Positions 45,703-54,232 of a stretch of DNA of 64,000 bases are shown piece by piece; within the stretch, counting starts at the first letter, position 1; each line of letters begins with the position of its first letter. The position numbers and the translations under genes were made by a program. Location of the stretch: positions 1 to 64,000 of the forward strand of contig NZ_LGSZ01000028.1 in assembly GCF_001298265.1 (NCBI RefSeq). Reading direction: 5' to 3'. The DNA is from Allobosea vaviloviae. Its GTDB lineage: Bacteria > Pseudomonadota > Alphaproteobacteria > Rhizobiales > Beijerinckiaceae. The notes under the pieces were generated by a model. It did no database searches, was not told the DNA's origin, and saw nothing but the letters and a program-made list of their open reading frames with translations.

Positions 45703-46487
45703 CGGGCGTATTGAGACAGTCGCGCGGCGCGCTTGGTGCTGACGATGATGGACCCCGTCGTGTTGCGCGCGAGAGCCTGCCGCATGATCGTCTCGACGGG
45801 CTGTGCATCGCCACGCGCCTGCGCCGCGGACACGTAGCCATAGGTGATCTGCATCGGTCTGCCGTGGCTCGAGAGAACGGAGGCCTCGTGCTTGTCAAGG
45901 CTGTCGGCCATCTGGACCACCTGTGTCGGACTGCCGGGCGTCTGCAAGAATGGCAGCAGCTTGTCCTGCGTCGAGGCGATCCCGAAATACCGGATGGACC
46001 CCGCCTTCACTTTGGTTTCCAGCCAGTTTGTCCATTCCGCAACCCGCAGCAGCTCGATGCGAGGCTCGTGCAGCATGTAGATGTCGATGTGGTCTCGCCC
46101 CAATCTGCGCAGGCTGCCCGCAAGAGAGCGCTCGGCTCGATCGAGGTCGAAGCTGGTGGTGGGACGGGCGAGAGCTTTCACAACCTTACCGCCTGCTTTG
46201 CGCAGCAGAACCGAGACAGCACTCTGATCTTCGCCGCCTGGCGAATAAATGCCGACCTTGGTGGTGATCGTCACGCGAGGATGCGCTTTCAGCACCGATG
46301 ACAAATCGCGTTCCGCAGTGCCAAAGCCGTAATAGGGCGCCGTATCGACATGAGTAAAGCCTTGGTCTATCGCCGCCTCGAGCAACCGGACCCTCTCGTT
46401 TGCCGATCCGACGTTGAAAAGACTTGCCGTTCCGAAAATGAATTTCGAAACGGTGAGGTCTGTGCCGGGGATCGTGATGCTCTGCAT
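45681..46487 (-). CDS. Aldo/keto reductase
   Basis: A 268-residue TIM-barrel NAD(P)H-dependent reductase. The catalytic set is visible: D48 and Y53 in HVDTAPYYGFG, K77 in TTKVG, and H140 in IYMLHEP. The nicotinamide-phosphate region near the end reads NTTGSIIVSTKRAARLSQ. It probably reduces a keto-sugar or aldehyde. It is the first gene of a minus-strand group with the GMC oxidoreductase (22-base overlap) and the methyltransferase-like protein, so the three may act in sequence: oxidise, reduce and methylate a deoxy or branched sugar. That pathway reading is inference. It is 123 bp from the acyltransferase. Confidence 0.9.
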   Translation of the reverse strand: MQSITIPGTDLTVSKFIFGTASLFNVGSANERVRLLEAAIDQGFTHVDTAPYYGFGTAERDLSSVLKAHPRVTITTKVGIYSPGGEDQSAVSVLLRKAGGKVVKALARPTTSFDLDRAERSLAGSLRRLGRDHIDIYMLHEPRIELLRVAEWTNWLETKVKAGSIRYFGIASTQDKLLPFLQTPGSPTQVVQMADSLDKHEASVLSSHGRPMQITYGYVSAAQARGDAQPVETIMRQALARNTTGSIIVSTKRAARLSQYARWLERAA

Positions 46488-46610
46488 CTAGACCATCCAT
46501 TCCATACGATCGGAGCCAAACGTCACGGTAGCCTTAGCCCGCCATGCCGGATTTGCTGCTTCACATCGCCACTTATACATCTTGTCCTCGATAGTGCGCG
46601 CCTGCCGTGG

Positions 46611-48410
46611 TCATGACTGCAGTCTCGGATCGGCGAAGACCAGCTTGCCGAGATATTGCGCGCCCGCCTTGGTCAGATGGCGCGTGTCCTGGCTGATGAA
46701 CATCTTCTCGGGAGTGAAGACCGGGACCGCGCCCTGCCCGTCCTGAATATGCGAGATGACCGGGATGAAGCGCTTGCCGAACGTCGCCGCCGCCAGCTTG
46801 TCTGCCGCTTCGACCTCGGGCAACGGGCGCGTCCGATAGACATAACGCTCATTCGAGGGCAGCAGCATCACCGCATTGTTGTTCCAGCCGAAGCTCTTGG
46901 TTCCCAGGACCAGAGTGATACCGGGCTTCAGTGCATCGAGTTCCGCGACACGGTCGCGCACGCAAGGCACGCGATCGACCTCCAGATCCGTGGCCCAGAC
47001 GATCAGATCGGCATTCCGCGTCAATTGCTTGAGCGCCGGCGTGATCGGGACGCAGTCGCTGCTTTCGCTGTAGCTGAGATAGCCTGGTTTAAACGCCCCG
47101 GCTTCCAGACCCATATTGAGGAAATCTCTTGCAAACGAGTTCCCGATCACCAGCACGCGCCTGCGGTCGGATGCATCTGGCAGCGCAACCCCCCTGAATT
47201 GCCCGGGCTCGCTGTTATAGATCTTGTTCTGCTGCGGCCCGAAATGGGGGTCCTTCGCGGCCAGTTCCGGCCAACGCGCCTGAAAGCCCGAACTGAAATA
47301 CATCGACAGCCCAACGCCGACGATCAGGACGGACGGGACCGCAGCAAAGGCCAGGGCACGCGGGAACGAGATGCGGCGGCGATCACGGAATGGCGTCTCG
47401 ACGAAGCGCCACGACAGATAGGCCATGCCGAACACCAGCACGCACAGCGACAGCATCAGCCAGAGCGGCGGCTCCGAGAAGGAGGACAGCCGCGCGAAGA
47501 CGAGCACCGGCTGATGGTACAGATAGGCGCTGTAGCTCAGCAGCCCGATGAAAACGACCGGGCCGGCACTCAGCATGCGGCCGGCGATCCCCTCCCTCGA
47601 GCCATAGGCCAGGACTGCGCAGGTGCTCAGCACCGGAACCAGCGTGTGCCAGTTCGGCATCGACTTCGAGGGGTTGGTCAGGACGATCGAAGCCAGCAGT
47701 CCGATCAGCCCGATCAGCGTGAATGTCTCGCGACGGCCATCGCTGGGGCCCGATGCGGCGCGCAGCCGCGGTTCGATCAGCGCGACGATCGCGCCCGCGC
47801 CAAGTTCCCATGCGCGCGAGAAGACAAGGTAGAAATTCGCGTTCGGACGGGCCCCCGAAAGCCAGAGCGAAACGATGAAGCTGGCCAGCGTCATCACGCA
47901 GGCAAAGACCAGCAGCCCCTTGTCGCGCAGCAGCCGGTAGCTCGCCCACATCAGCAGCGGCGCGAAGACATAATATTGTTCCTCGACACCGAGGCTCCAG
48001 GTGTGCAGGAGCGGCTTCAGCTTGCTCTCGAGATCGAAATATCCCGCCGTCAGAAGCAGCAGGATGTTGTTGGCGAAGAGAACGGTCGCCACCAGCGACT
48101 GCCCGTAATTTTCCAGGTTGCCCGGCAGCATCAGGAGAAACGCGACCGGCGTGCAGAGCAGCATCATGACGTACAACGCCGGCAGAATGCGCCGCATGCG
48201 TCGGTCATAGAAGCCAAGCAATGAAAATGTGCCCGACCGGAACTCGCGCTGCAGGATACCCGTGATCAGGTATCCGCTGATCACGAAGAAAATATCGACG
48301 CCAAGTATCCCGCCGTGGAGTGACGGAACACCGGCATGAGCGGCAATGACCGCTAGAACCGCTATCGCCCTCAGCCCGTCGATTTCCGGCCGATACGTTG
48401 TCGACGCCAA
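46611..48410 (-). CDS. OafA/YrhL-type acyltransferase with C-terminal SGNH domain
   Basis: A 599-residue two-domain protein. The N-terminal acyltransferase-3 part starts YRPEIDGLRAIAVLAVIAAH (R14, H25) and FFVISGYLITGIL, with ten or so membrane helices to about 380. The C-terminal periplasmic SGNH domain has the nucleophile S425 in VIGNSFARD and D575/H578 in SQDTRHLTKAG. This OafA-type architecture acetylates O-antigen or EPS sugars: the membrane domain moves an acyl group across the membrane and the SGNH domain passes it to the glycan. The ATG is at 48410. It is divergent from HldE, across a 356-bp gap. No other two-domain version is present in the window. Confidence 0.92.
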   Translation of the reverse strand: MASTTYRPEIDGLRAIAVLAVIAAHAGVPSLHGGILGVDIFFVISGYLITGILQREFRSGTFSLLGFYDRRMRRILPALYVMMLLCTPVAFLLMLPGNLENYGQSLVATVLFANNILLLLTAGYFDLESKLKPLLHTWSLGVEEQYYVFAPLLMWASYRLLRDKGLLVFACVMTLASFIVSLWLSGARPNANFYLVFSRAWELGAGAIVALIEPRLRAASGPSDGRRETFTLIGLIGLLASIVLTNPSKSMPNWHTLVPVLSTCAVLAYGSREGIAGRMLSAGPVVFIGLLSYSAYLYHQPVLVFARLSSFSEPPLWLMLSLCVLVFGMAYLSWRFVETPFRDRRRISFPRALAFAAVPSVLIVGVGLSMYFSSGFQARWPELAAKDPHFGPQQNKIYNSEPGQFRGVALPDASDRRRVLVIGNSFARDFLNMGLEAGAFKPGYLSYSESSDCVPITPALKQLTRNADLIVWATDLEVDRVPCVRDRVAELDALKPGITLVLGTKSFGWNNNAVMLLPSNERYVYRTRPLPEVEAADKLAAATFGKRFIPVISHIQDGQGAVPVFTPEKMFISQDTRHLTKAGAQYLGKLVFADPRLQS

Positions 48411-48766
48411 GGGATCCTCCGGTCAAAAATGCCGCTTTGAGCGAAGGTGACGATCGCACACACTATCTGAGCGGAAAAGTGCTGCGATGCAACATCTCGC
48501 ATATACCCGACGGCCCGATCCCGTAACTCGTTCTTGTTGCTGCTATAGTTACTGCCGGAGGCGGCACGCGATGCTTTCCGGGCCGTGAGCCGCTCCAAGT
48601 CCCCCGCCAACGCTTTCGCAGGCCCCGATGGCTCGTCGACGCCGCCTCGTGGACGAGCGACATCGATGCCGCAGTGCGAAGTATTGGCTCTGCGCCGGAA
48701 ATCGTGGATACGAAGATGACGAAACGTCGTCGCGCGGCCGCCTGCATCTCCCTGGACTGGTTCACA
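48411..48766. other. Divergent gap with possible operator before hldE
   Basis: No convincing gene. Bases 48716-48730 contain ATGACGAAACGTCGT, sharing GACGAAACGTC with the inverted repeat at 37162, which also sits in a divergent gap. The shared core could be chance. Elsewhere I see no hairpin. The start at 48716 would place this motif inside HldE, which is an alternative reading. Confidence 0.4.
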
Positions 48767-50242
48767 ATGGCTCTCGAACGCTTCGACCGGATCGCCATTG
48801 CCGTCATCGGCGACGTCATGCTCGACTGCTATGTCCATGGCGCGGTCGATCGTATCTCGCCAGAGGCCCCGGTGCCGGTCGTGCGGGCCCGCAACCAGCG
48901 CGAGCTGCCGGGCGGCGCCGCCAATGTCGTGACCAACATCGCCTCGCTCGGCGTGCGCGTTCAGGCGGTGGGGCTGACCGGCGCCGACGATGCCCGCGAC
49001 GGCTTGCTCGCCGCCCTGGCGACGTCGGGTCTCGTCGAGACCTCCGGCCTCGTCGCCGACGGCGCCCGCCCGACCACACGCAAGCTGCGCATTCTTGCCG
49101 GTGGACAGCAGATGATCCGCGTCGATTACGAAGAGACCGGAGCCGTCCCGCCAGCCGTCGAGGCGGCTTTGGCGACGGCGGCCACCAGCGCGATCGCCGC
49201 CTGCGACATCGCGATCCTCTCCGACTATGGCAAGGGCGTGCTCTGCGATGCGGTCATCACCGCCGCGATCGCGGCGGCGCGGGCGCAGGGACGGCGCATC
49301 ATCGTCGATCCCAAGCGCCGCGACTGGTCGATCTATGCCGGCGCCTCGGTCCTCACGCCCAACCGCCGCGAACTGAGCGAGGCGACCGGCCTGCCCTGCG
49401 ACAGCGACGCCGAGGTCGTGACCGCAGCTGCCCGCGCCCATGCCGCGACCGGCGCCGACATCCTCGTCACGCGCTCGGAGAAAGGCATGTCCTTCATCCC
49501 GGTGACGGGCACGCCGATCCATCTCGCCACCGTCGCGCGTAACGTCTTCGACGTCTCCGGCGCCGGCGACACCGTCATCGCCGTTCTGGCCGCCAGCCTC
49601 GCTGCCGGCTTCGAGATCGGCTCGGCGATGAAGATGGCCAACCATGCAGCGGGCATCGTCGTCGGCAAGGTCGGTACCGCCACGGTCTCCCGCCGCGAAA
49701 TCGCCGAGGCTGTCGAGCCATCGATCGCTCCCGAGGATGCCACCGATGGTCGCCCGCTGTCGCTCGACCAGGCTGTTGCGCTGCGCACGGCCTGGGCGCG
49801 GCAGGGACTGAGCGTCGGCCTCGCCAATGGCTGCTTCGACCTGATCCATCCCGGCCATGTCTCGCTCATCCGGCAGGCTGCCAACTCCTGCGACCGCCTG
49901 ATCATGGCACTCAACGCCGATTCCTCGGTCAAGCGACTGAAGGGGCCAAGCCGCCCGTTGCAGGACGAAGAGGCCCGTGTCGAGGTCATCGGCGCGATGA
50001 AGGGCGTTGCCGCCGTCATCCTGTTCGCGGAGGATACGCCGCTCGCCATCATCGAGGCGCTGCAGCCCGACGTCCTGGTCAAGGGCGCGGACTACACCGA
50101 GGATCAGGTCGTCGGCGGGCATATCGTCAAGGCGCGCGGCGGCCGCGTTGTGCTGGCTCAACTGATGCCCGGCCACTCCACCACCCGCCTCGCCGCCGGC
50201 GGACAGAGCGCCGTCCCGGCGCAGACGAAAGTCCCCGCATGA
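48767..50242 (+). CDS. hldE: Bifunctional heptose-7-phosphate kinase/heptose-1-phosphate adenylyltransferase
   Basis: Makes ADP-D-glycero-beta-D-manno-heptose from heptose-7-phosphate, with a phosphatase (GmhB) acting in between. The 491 residues comprise a PfkB-type kinase (about 1-320; signature DVSGAGDTVIAVLAAS with catalytic Asp268) and a nucleotidyltransferase (about 350-490; GLANGCFDLIHPGHVSLIRQ with the HPGH motif). The ATG at 48767 matches the family N-terminus; an ATG at 48716 would add 17 basic residues. HldD follows with a four-base overlap, so the two are coupled. GmhA and GmhB are not in the window. Heptose made here could feed the GT9 and WaaE-like transferases nearby. Confidence 0.95.
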   Translation: MALERFDRIAIAVIGDVMLDCYVHGAVDRISPEAPVPVVRARNQRELPGGAANVVTNIASLGVRVQAVGLTGADDARDGLLAALATSGLVETSGLVADGARPTTRKLRILAGGQQMIRVDYEETGAVPPAVEAALATAATSAIAACDIAILSDYGKGVLCDAVITAAIAAARAQGRRIIVDPKRRDWSIYAGASVLTPNRRELSEATGLPCDSDAEVVTAAARAHAATGADILVTRSEKGMSFIPVTGTPIHLATVARNVFDVSGAGDTVIAVLAASLAAGFEIGSAMKMANHAAGIVVGKVGTATVSRREIAEAVEPSIAPEDATDGRPLSLDQAVALRTAWARQGLSVGLANGCFDLIHPGHVSLIRQAANSCDRLIMALNADSSVKRLKGPSRPLQDEEARVEVIGAMKGVAAVILFAEDTPLAIIEALQPDVLVKGADYTEDQVVGGHIVKARGGRVVLAQLMPGHSTTRLAAGGQSAVPAQTKVPA

Positions 50243-51213
50243 TCATCGTCACCGGCGGCGCCGGCTTCATCGGCTCGAATCTCGTTGCGACGCTGAACGC
50301 GCAAGGGCGCAGCGACATCGTCATCGTCGATGTGCTCGGCAGCGAGGGCAAATGGCGCAACATCGCCAAGAGCCGCTTCGTCGATATCGTCTTCCCCGAC
50401 GAGGTCGAGGCCTTCCTCGCGGGGCGGCCTGCCGCCGATGCCGTCTTCCACATGGGCGCGAACTCCTCGACCACAGCCACCGACGCCGACGACATCCTGC
50501 GCACCAACCTGCGCTCCTCGATGCAGTGGTGGCGCTGGTGCGCCCGCACGCGGACGCCGCTGATCTACGCCTCCTCTGCGGCGACCTATGGCGACGGCGC
50601 TCAAGGCTTCCTCGACGATGTCGAGACGCTGGACGGCTTGCGCCCGCTCAACCTCTATGGCTGGTCGAAGCACGCTTTCGACCGCTGGGCGCTGGGCGCG
50701 GAAGCCGGGGGCGAAAGCCCGCCGCATTGGGCCGGGCTCAAGTTCTTCAACGTCTACGGCCCCAACGAGTACCACAAGGGCGACATGCAGAGCCTCGTCG
50801 CCAAGAACGCCGCCATCATCGCAGCCGGCGACCCGGTGACGCTCTTCCGCTCGCACAAGGACGGCTATGCCGATGGCGAGCAGCTTCGCGATTTCGTCTA
50901 TGTCGCCGACTGTGTCTCGGTCATGCTCTGGCTCTGGCAGCAGGCCGGCACGAGCGGCCTCTTCAACCTGGGCACCGGCGCCGCCCGCTCGTTCAAGGAC
51001 CTGATGGAGGCCACCGCGGCGGCAGCCGGCAAGCCGCTCGAGGTCCAGTACCGCGACATGCCGCTCTCGATCCGCGCCAACTACCAGTATTTCACCCAGG
51101 CCGAGATGGGGAAACTGCGCCAGGCCGGCTACGACAAGCCGTTCTGGACTCTGGAACAGGGCGTCGCCGACTATGTCGGCAACCATCTCCTGACGGCGGA
51201 CGCCTATCGCTGA
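50239..51213 (+). CDS. hldD: ADP-L-glycero-D-manno-heptose-6-epimerase
   Basis: A 324-residue short-chain-dehydrogenase-type epimerase that turns ADP-D,D-heptose into ADP-L,D-heptose. It opens with the NADP-binding VTGGAGFIGSNLVA (G6-G12 region), has the catalytic Y140-x-x-x-K144 in YGWSKHAFD, and ends with heptose-epimerase features such as EYHKGDMQSLV and FRSHKDGYADGEQLRDFVYV. Its ATG overlaps the HldE stop (ATGA). The pair completes ADP-heptose synthesis from the phosphate stage. Inner-core LPS and S-layer-type glycans use this sugar. It is followed by a 218-bp gap, then a small membrane protein. Confidence 0.95.
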   Translation: MIIVTGGAGFIGSNLVATLNAQGRSDIVIVDVLGSEGKWRNIAKSRFVDIVFPDEVEAFLAGRPAADAVFHMGANSSTTATDADDILRTNLRSSMQWWRWCARTRTPLIYASSAATYGDGAQGFLDDVETLDGLRPLNLYGWSKHAFDRWALGAEAGGESPPHWAGLKFFNVYGPNEYHKGDMQSLVAKNAAIIAAGDPVTLFRSHKDGYADGEQLRDFVYVADCVSVMLWLWQQAGTSGLFNLGTGAARSFKDLMEATAAAAGKPLEVQYRDMPLSIRANYQYFTQAEMGKLRQAGYDKPFWTLEQGVADYVGNHLLTADAYR

Positions 51214-51431
51214 CGTCCGATCGCGTCGGCCTGCGGCGCTGCCCATGGGGTCCACCGTCGACGTCCTGAACGCATTCTCACGGAACCGTCATCAAGCCGC
51301 CATATTGCAGTGCAACAAAATTAACTACCGCATGGCACAATACTTGCTGAAATGCAGGCATTGAAATGATCCGGGCCGTCGCCCGGCAGCGCTGCAAACG
51401 CTGTTGAGGCCGGCCTCATGGGAGATTTCAC

Positions 51432-51614
51432 ATGACGACGTCGCAAATGGATGCCTCTGCCTGGTCCCAAACCGCGCAAATCGGCACTTCGGAGACGCTT
51501 CCCGCCAAGCAGGGCCCGAACTGGGCCGTTGCCTTGATCGGCGTCGGGGCGGTTCTGAATGTCGGCTGGGTCGCCCTCGTTGCCTTCGTTGCAGTCAAAT
51601 TGATCATTCTCTGA
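51432..51614 (+). CDS. 60-residue small membrane protein
   Basis: A 60-residue protein with a 29-residue polar N-terminus containing QMDASAWSQTAQIGTSETLP and one long C-terminal membrane helix (about 30-60: NWAVALIGVGAVLNVGWVAL then VAFVAVKLIIL). GGGAGA lies about eight bases before the ATG. A strong hairpin terminator follows 38 bp after the stop, so it is a well-defined single-gene unit. The family is not recognised. Its position after the heptose genes suggests an envelope role; its design recalls small membrane proteins that bind and regulate larger membrane enzymes. Confidence 0.7.
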   Translation: MTTSQMDASAWSQTAQIGTSETLPAKQGPNWAVALIGVGAVLNVGWVALVAFVAVKLIIL

Positions 51615-51651
51615 TCGGATCGCGCGCCTTTCAGGCTTCATCCAAATCACG

Positions 51652-51687
51652 AGCCATCTGGAACCCGACGGTTCCAGATGGCTTTTT
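51652..51687 (+). terminator. Rho-independent terminator
   Basis: A perfect 12-bp stem, AGCCATCTGGAA with TTCCAGATGGCT, around an 8-base loop and followed by TTTTT. It ends the 60-residue membrane protein gene. Read on the other strand it has a poor T-run, so it acts mainly on the plus strand; the convergent SGNH gene ends 37 bp beyond. Confidence 0.9.
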
Positions 51688-51723
51688 CAGATGCGCGCTC
51701 GCTTGCGGTTCGCGCAGGCTGCA

Positions 51724-52830
51724 TCACAGGCCGAGCGAGGTCAGCTTTGCCTGCACGGATGTCTTGACGATCTCGTAGCCGGCATCATTCAGATGCACGG
51801 GGTCGGAACGGTTTGCCAACGCGATCGTCCCATCCGGCTCGGTCGCAAGCGCGGCGAACAGGTCGATCGTCTGCGAATAGGCCGCCCTGATCGCCGTGTT
51901 CGCGGCCAGGATGGCGGTGTGATTGGCACTCCCCGTGACTTCGGTCGACGAGGGCGTGATCGTGCAGGGCAGATAGCTCGCGCCAGACGCCATATTGGCG
52001 GCAGCCCTTGCATGCTGTGCCATCACCGTGGCCGTCAGGTCGCCCGCGACACCGACATCGTTACGCCCGAACCATCCGATGACGATGCCCGAACGCCCCA
52101 TCACCCGATCGGCCAGCATCCGATCGACGACCTGCACGGAGGTCTGTCCGCCGATGCCGAAATTGCTGACGCCGCGCCCGGCCAAGGTCTGCCGCAGCCG
52201 GCTCGGCCAACCACCCGTCGGCGTTGTCGAACCGCTGCCAGCCGTCAGGCTGTCGCCCCAGCAGGACACGGCATTGGCCGGCAGGAGCTGACCGGGCCGG
52301 CCCGGCATGGCGCGTTGGGTCAGGCACATCCCGACCAGCCGACAGATGTCGCCATTTATCGGCCGGGCCTGAACGCGGATCGTCGTCTCGGTGGTGACAT
52401 CGACCGTGGAGACCGAGGCCAAGGCGGCATGGCTGGCGAATGGCGCGCCCTGTCCGGCAGCCGGCGACAGCACGTCGTTGACATTCACGCTGTAGCCCAG
52501 CAACGATCCGCCGTCATTGGCGACCCAGACCGGCAGCTTGACGCTCGTGCAGCCGATCGCCGCGACCGGGAAGGCCTGGCCGATGACGACGCCGTTGACA
52601 TCCAGCCTGATCGCACGTCCGGCAGCGGCAGGCGCCTGGAACTCGATCAGCAGATCGAATTCCAGCGTCGAACCTGGCTGAAAGGTCCCCGCCGGCAGGA
52701 CGACTGGCCGCATCAGGTCGAACCAGACGGCATTGGAGGTCGGTCCCCAGACGGGGGCGCCCGGGCCGCAGGCGAGCAGGGTCCGGCAGCTGTCGCCGCC
52801 CGTCACGCGGGTCGGATTGAAAGCGTTCAT
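51724..52830 (-). CDS. SGNH/GDSL hydrolase with N-terminal beta-domain, no signal peptide
   Basis: A 368-residue protein. Residues about 185-368 form an SGNH hydrolase: the nucleophile is S194 in SCWGDSLTAGSG, block III has N258 in WFGRNDVG, and block V is SDPVHLNDAGYE (D343, H346). Residues 1-175 form a beta-rich domain. No signal peptide is visible. It follows the 118-residue gene with only 10 bp between, and AAGGGGG overlaps that gene's stop, so the two are coupled. This pairing, and the N-terminal beta-domain, recall tail-fibre or receptor-binding esterases of phages as much as a polysaccharide deacetylase. It is convergent with the small membrane protein and its terminator. Confidence 0.8.
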   Translation of the reverse strand: MNAFNPTRVTGGDSCRTLLACGPGAPVWGPTSNAVWFDLMRPVVLPAGTFQPGSTLEFDLLIEFQAPAAAGRAIRLDVNGVVIGQAFPVAAIGCTSVKLPVWVANDGGSLLGYSVNVNDVLSPAAGQGAPFASHAALASVSTVDVTTETTIRVQARPINGDICRLVGMCLTQRAMPGRPGQLLPANAVSCWGDSLTAGSGSTTPTGGWPSRLRQTLAGRGVSNFGIGGQTSVQVVDRMLADRVMGRSGIVIGWFGRNDVGVAGDLTATVMAQHARAAANMASGASYLPCTITPSSTEVTGSANHTAILAANTAIRAAYSQTIDLFAALATEPDGTIALANRSDPVHLNDAGYEIVKTSVQAKLTSLGL

Positions 52831-52840
52831 CACCGCCCCC

Positions 52841-53197
52841 TTACGCGTAGAAGGCGAGCGAGCCCTTGCACGCCGCTGGCGCGCGCAGGCACAGATGCGT
52901 CGGTACGGTCGTTCCGTCTGCCAGCCGCTCCGGAATCCGCCGGCCGCCCGGATTGAGCTCGCTGCCCAAGCCGTCGCTGGTCGAGACCGACGGCAGCGCG
53001 AGCGGCGTCGTTGCCGTACCGGGCCTGGCGCGGAAGGATCCGTCGAAGCTGAACAGGACGAAGCGCGCGCCTGTCGGCAGCGCGATGCGGACCAGGACAT
53101 CGGCGTCGAGCACGACGTCCTCGACATGGTCCGAGAAGGTCGGCGCCAGCGCGAGCCGGGCCGCGCTATGGGGAAAGGCTTCGTAAAAGTCGCGCAT
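52841..53197 (-). CDS. 118-residue protein of unknown function, coupled to the SGNH hydrolase
   Basis: Begins MRDFYEAFPHSAARLALAPT and has a beta-strand-rich middle (VEDVVLDADVLVRIALPTGA, then RFVLFSFDGSFRARPG) and ends in a short beta stretch with HLCLRAPAACKGSLAFYA. It has no signal peptide or membrane helix. The family is not recognised; the profile suits a small structural or assembly protein such as those of phage tails. Its stop (TAA) is 10 bp from the SGNH start. The ribosome site GGGAG lies inside a 9-bp hairpin. A phage-related origin is inference. Confidence 0.65.
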   Translation of the reverse strand: MRDFYEAFPHSAARLALAPTFSDHVEDVVLDADVLVRIALPTGARFVLFSFDGSFRARPGTATTPLALPSVSTSDGLGSELNPGGRRIPERLADGTTVPTHLCLRAPAACKGSLAFYA

Positions 53198-53202
53198 GAT
53201 CG

Positions 53203-53243
53203 TCTCCCGTCGAGCGAGGCATCAGCCTACGCCCTGACGGGAG
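53203..53243 (-). promoter_or_regulatory. 5'-leader hairpin that would cover the ribosome site
   Basis: On the minus strand, TCTCCCGTC, a 23-base loop and GACGGGAGA form a perfect 9-bp stem whose 3' arm contains the GGGAG ribosome site of the 118-residue gene, five bases before its ATG. Folding would hide the site. Confidence 0.5.
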
Positions 53244-53284
53244 AACGGGGATAAGATTGCCCCGGCGGCGCGGAAACGCCGTGC

Positions 53285-54232
53285 TCAGGCGCGATTGGCC
53301 AGGAACCACCGATAGGTCTGACTGATGCCGTCCTTGAGCTCGATCTTCGGCGCCCAGCCCATGGCGCGCAGCCGGTCTGCGCTCATCAGCTTGCGCGGCG
53401 TTCCATCGGGCTTGCTCGTATCCTTGACGATCTCGCCCGTGAAGCCGACGACCTCGCAGACGGCTTGCGTCAGCTCCAGGATGGTCACGTCCTCGCCCGA
53501 GCCGATATTGACATGCTCGAAGCCGGAATAGGTCTTGAGCAGGTGAACCAGCCCGTCGGCGCAATCGTCGACATGCAGGAACTCGCGCCGCGGCGTGCCC
53601 GTGCCCCAGATCGTGATCTGGCTGTCGCCACGCTGCTTGGCCTCATGCGCCTTGCGCAGCAGAGCCGGCATGACATGGCTCGACTGAAGGTCGAAATTAT
53701 CCTCCGGCCCGTAGAGATTGGTCGGCATCGCCGAGATGTAGTCGCAGCCATACTGCTTGCGATAGGACTGGGCGAGCTTGATGCCGGCGATCTTGGCGAT
53801 CGCATACCACTCATTGGTGGGCTCGAGCGGCCCGGTCAGGAGCGAATCCTCCTGGATCGGCTGCGGCGCAAGCTTAGGATAGATGCAGCTCGAGCCGAGG
53901 AAGAGCAGCTTGCCGACACCCGCCTGGCGCGAGGCTTCGATGATGTTCGCCTCGATCATCAGGTTCTGATAGAGGAAATCGGCCGGATAGGTGTCGTTGG
54001 CAAGGATGCCGCCGACCTTGGCGGCAGCCACGATCACGACGTCCGGCTTGTTCTTTGAAAGCCAGTTTTCGGTCTGGTCCTGGCGCAGCAGATCGACGTC
54101 GCTGCGGCCGGCCGTCACGACCTCGCAAGCCTCGCTTTGCAGGCGGCGCACCAGCGCCGCCCCGACCATGCCGCGATGTCCCGCGACCCAGACGCGCTTG
54201 CCCGTCAGATCGAAAGCAGCCTCACTCGGCAT
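53285..54232 (-). CDS. fcl: GDP-L-fucose synthase
   Basis: Converts GDP-4-keto-6-deoxy-mannose to GDP-L-fucose by epimerisation and NADPH reduction. The 315-residue protein begins with [19 protein letters not shown], the G-H-R-G-M-V-G NADP-binding motif of GDP-fucose synthases, and has SSCIYPK (114-120) and the catalytic Y143-x-x-x-K147 in [22 protein letters not shown] is at the end. It follows gmd on the same strand and overlaps it by 11 bases. Together with ManC it gives a full route to GDP-fucose. Fucose is likely a component of the polymer made here, fitting the WcaF and WcaI-like neighbours, which resemble colanic-acid genes. Confidence 0.95.
   Translation of the reverse strand: MPSEAAFDLTGKRVWVAGHRGMVGAALVRRLQSEACEVVTAGRSDVDLLRQDQTENWLSKNKPDVVIVAAAKVGGILANDTYPADFLYQNLMIEANIIEASRQAGVGKLLFLGSSCIYPKLAPQPIQEDSLLTGPLEPTNEWYAIAKIAGIKLAQSYRKQYGCDYISAMPTNLYGPEDNFDLQSSHVMPALLRKAHEAKQRGDSQITIWGTGTPRREFLHVDDCADGLVHLLKTYSGFEHVNIGSGEDVTILELTQAVCEVVGFTGEIVKDTSKPDGTPRKLMSADRLRAMGWAPKIELKDGISQTYRWFLANRA

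Noticed and set aside
48371..50176. A 601-codon open frame on the minus strand opposite hldE
   Set aside because: It is antisense to a clear HldE, Asp/Arg/Gly-rich in composition and has no domain. GC-rich DNA yields such long shadow frames.
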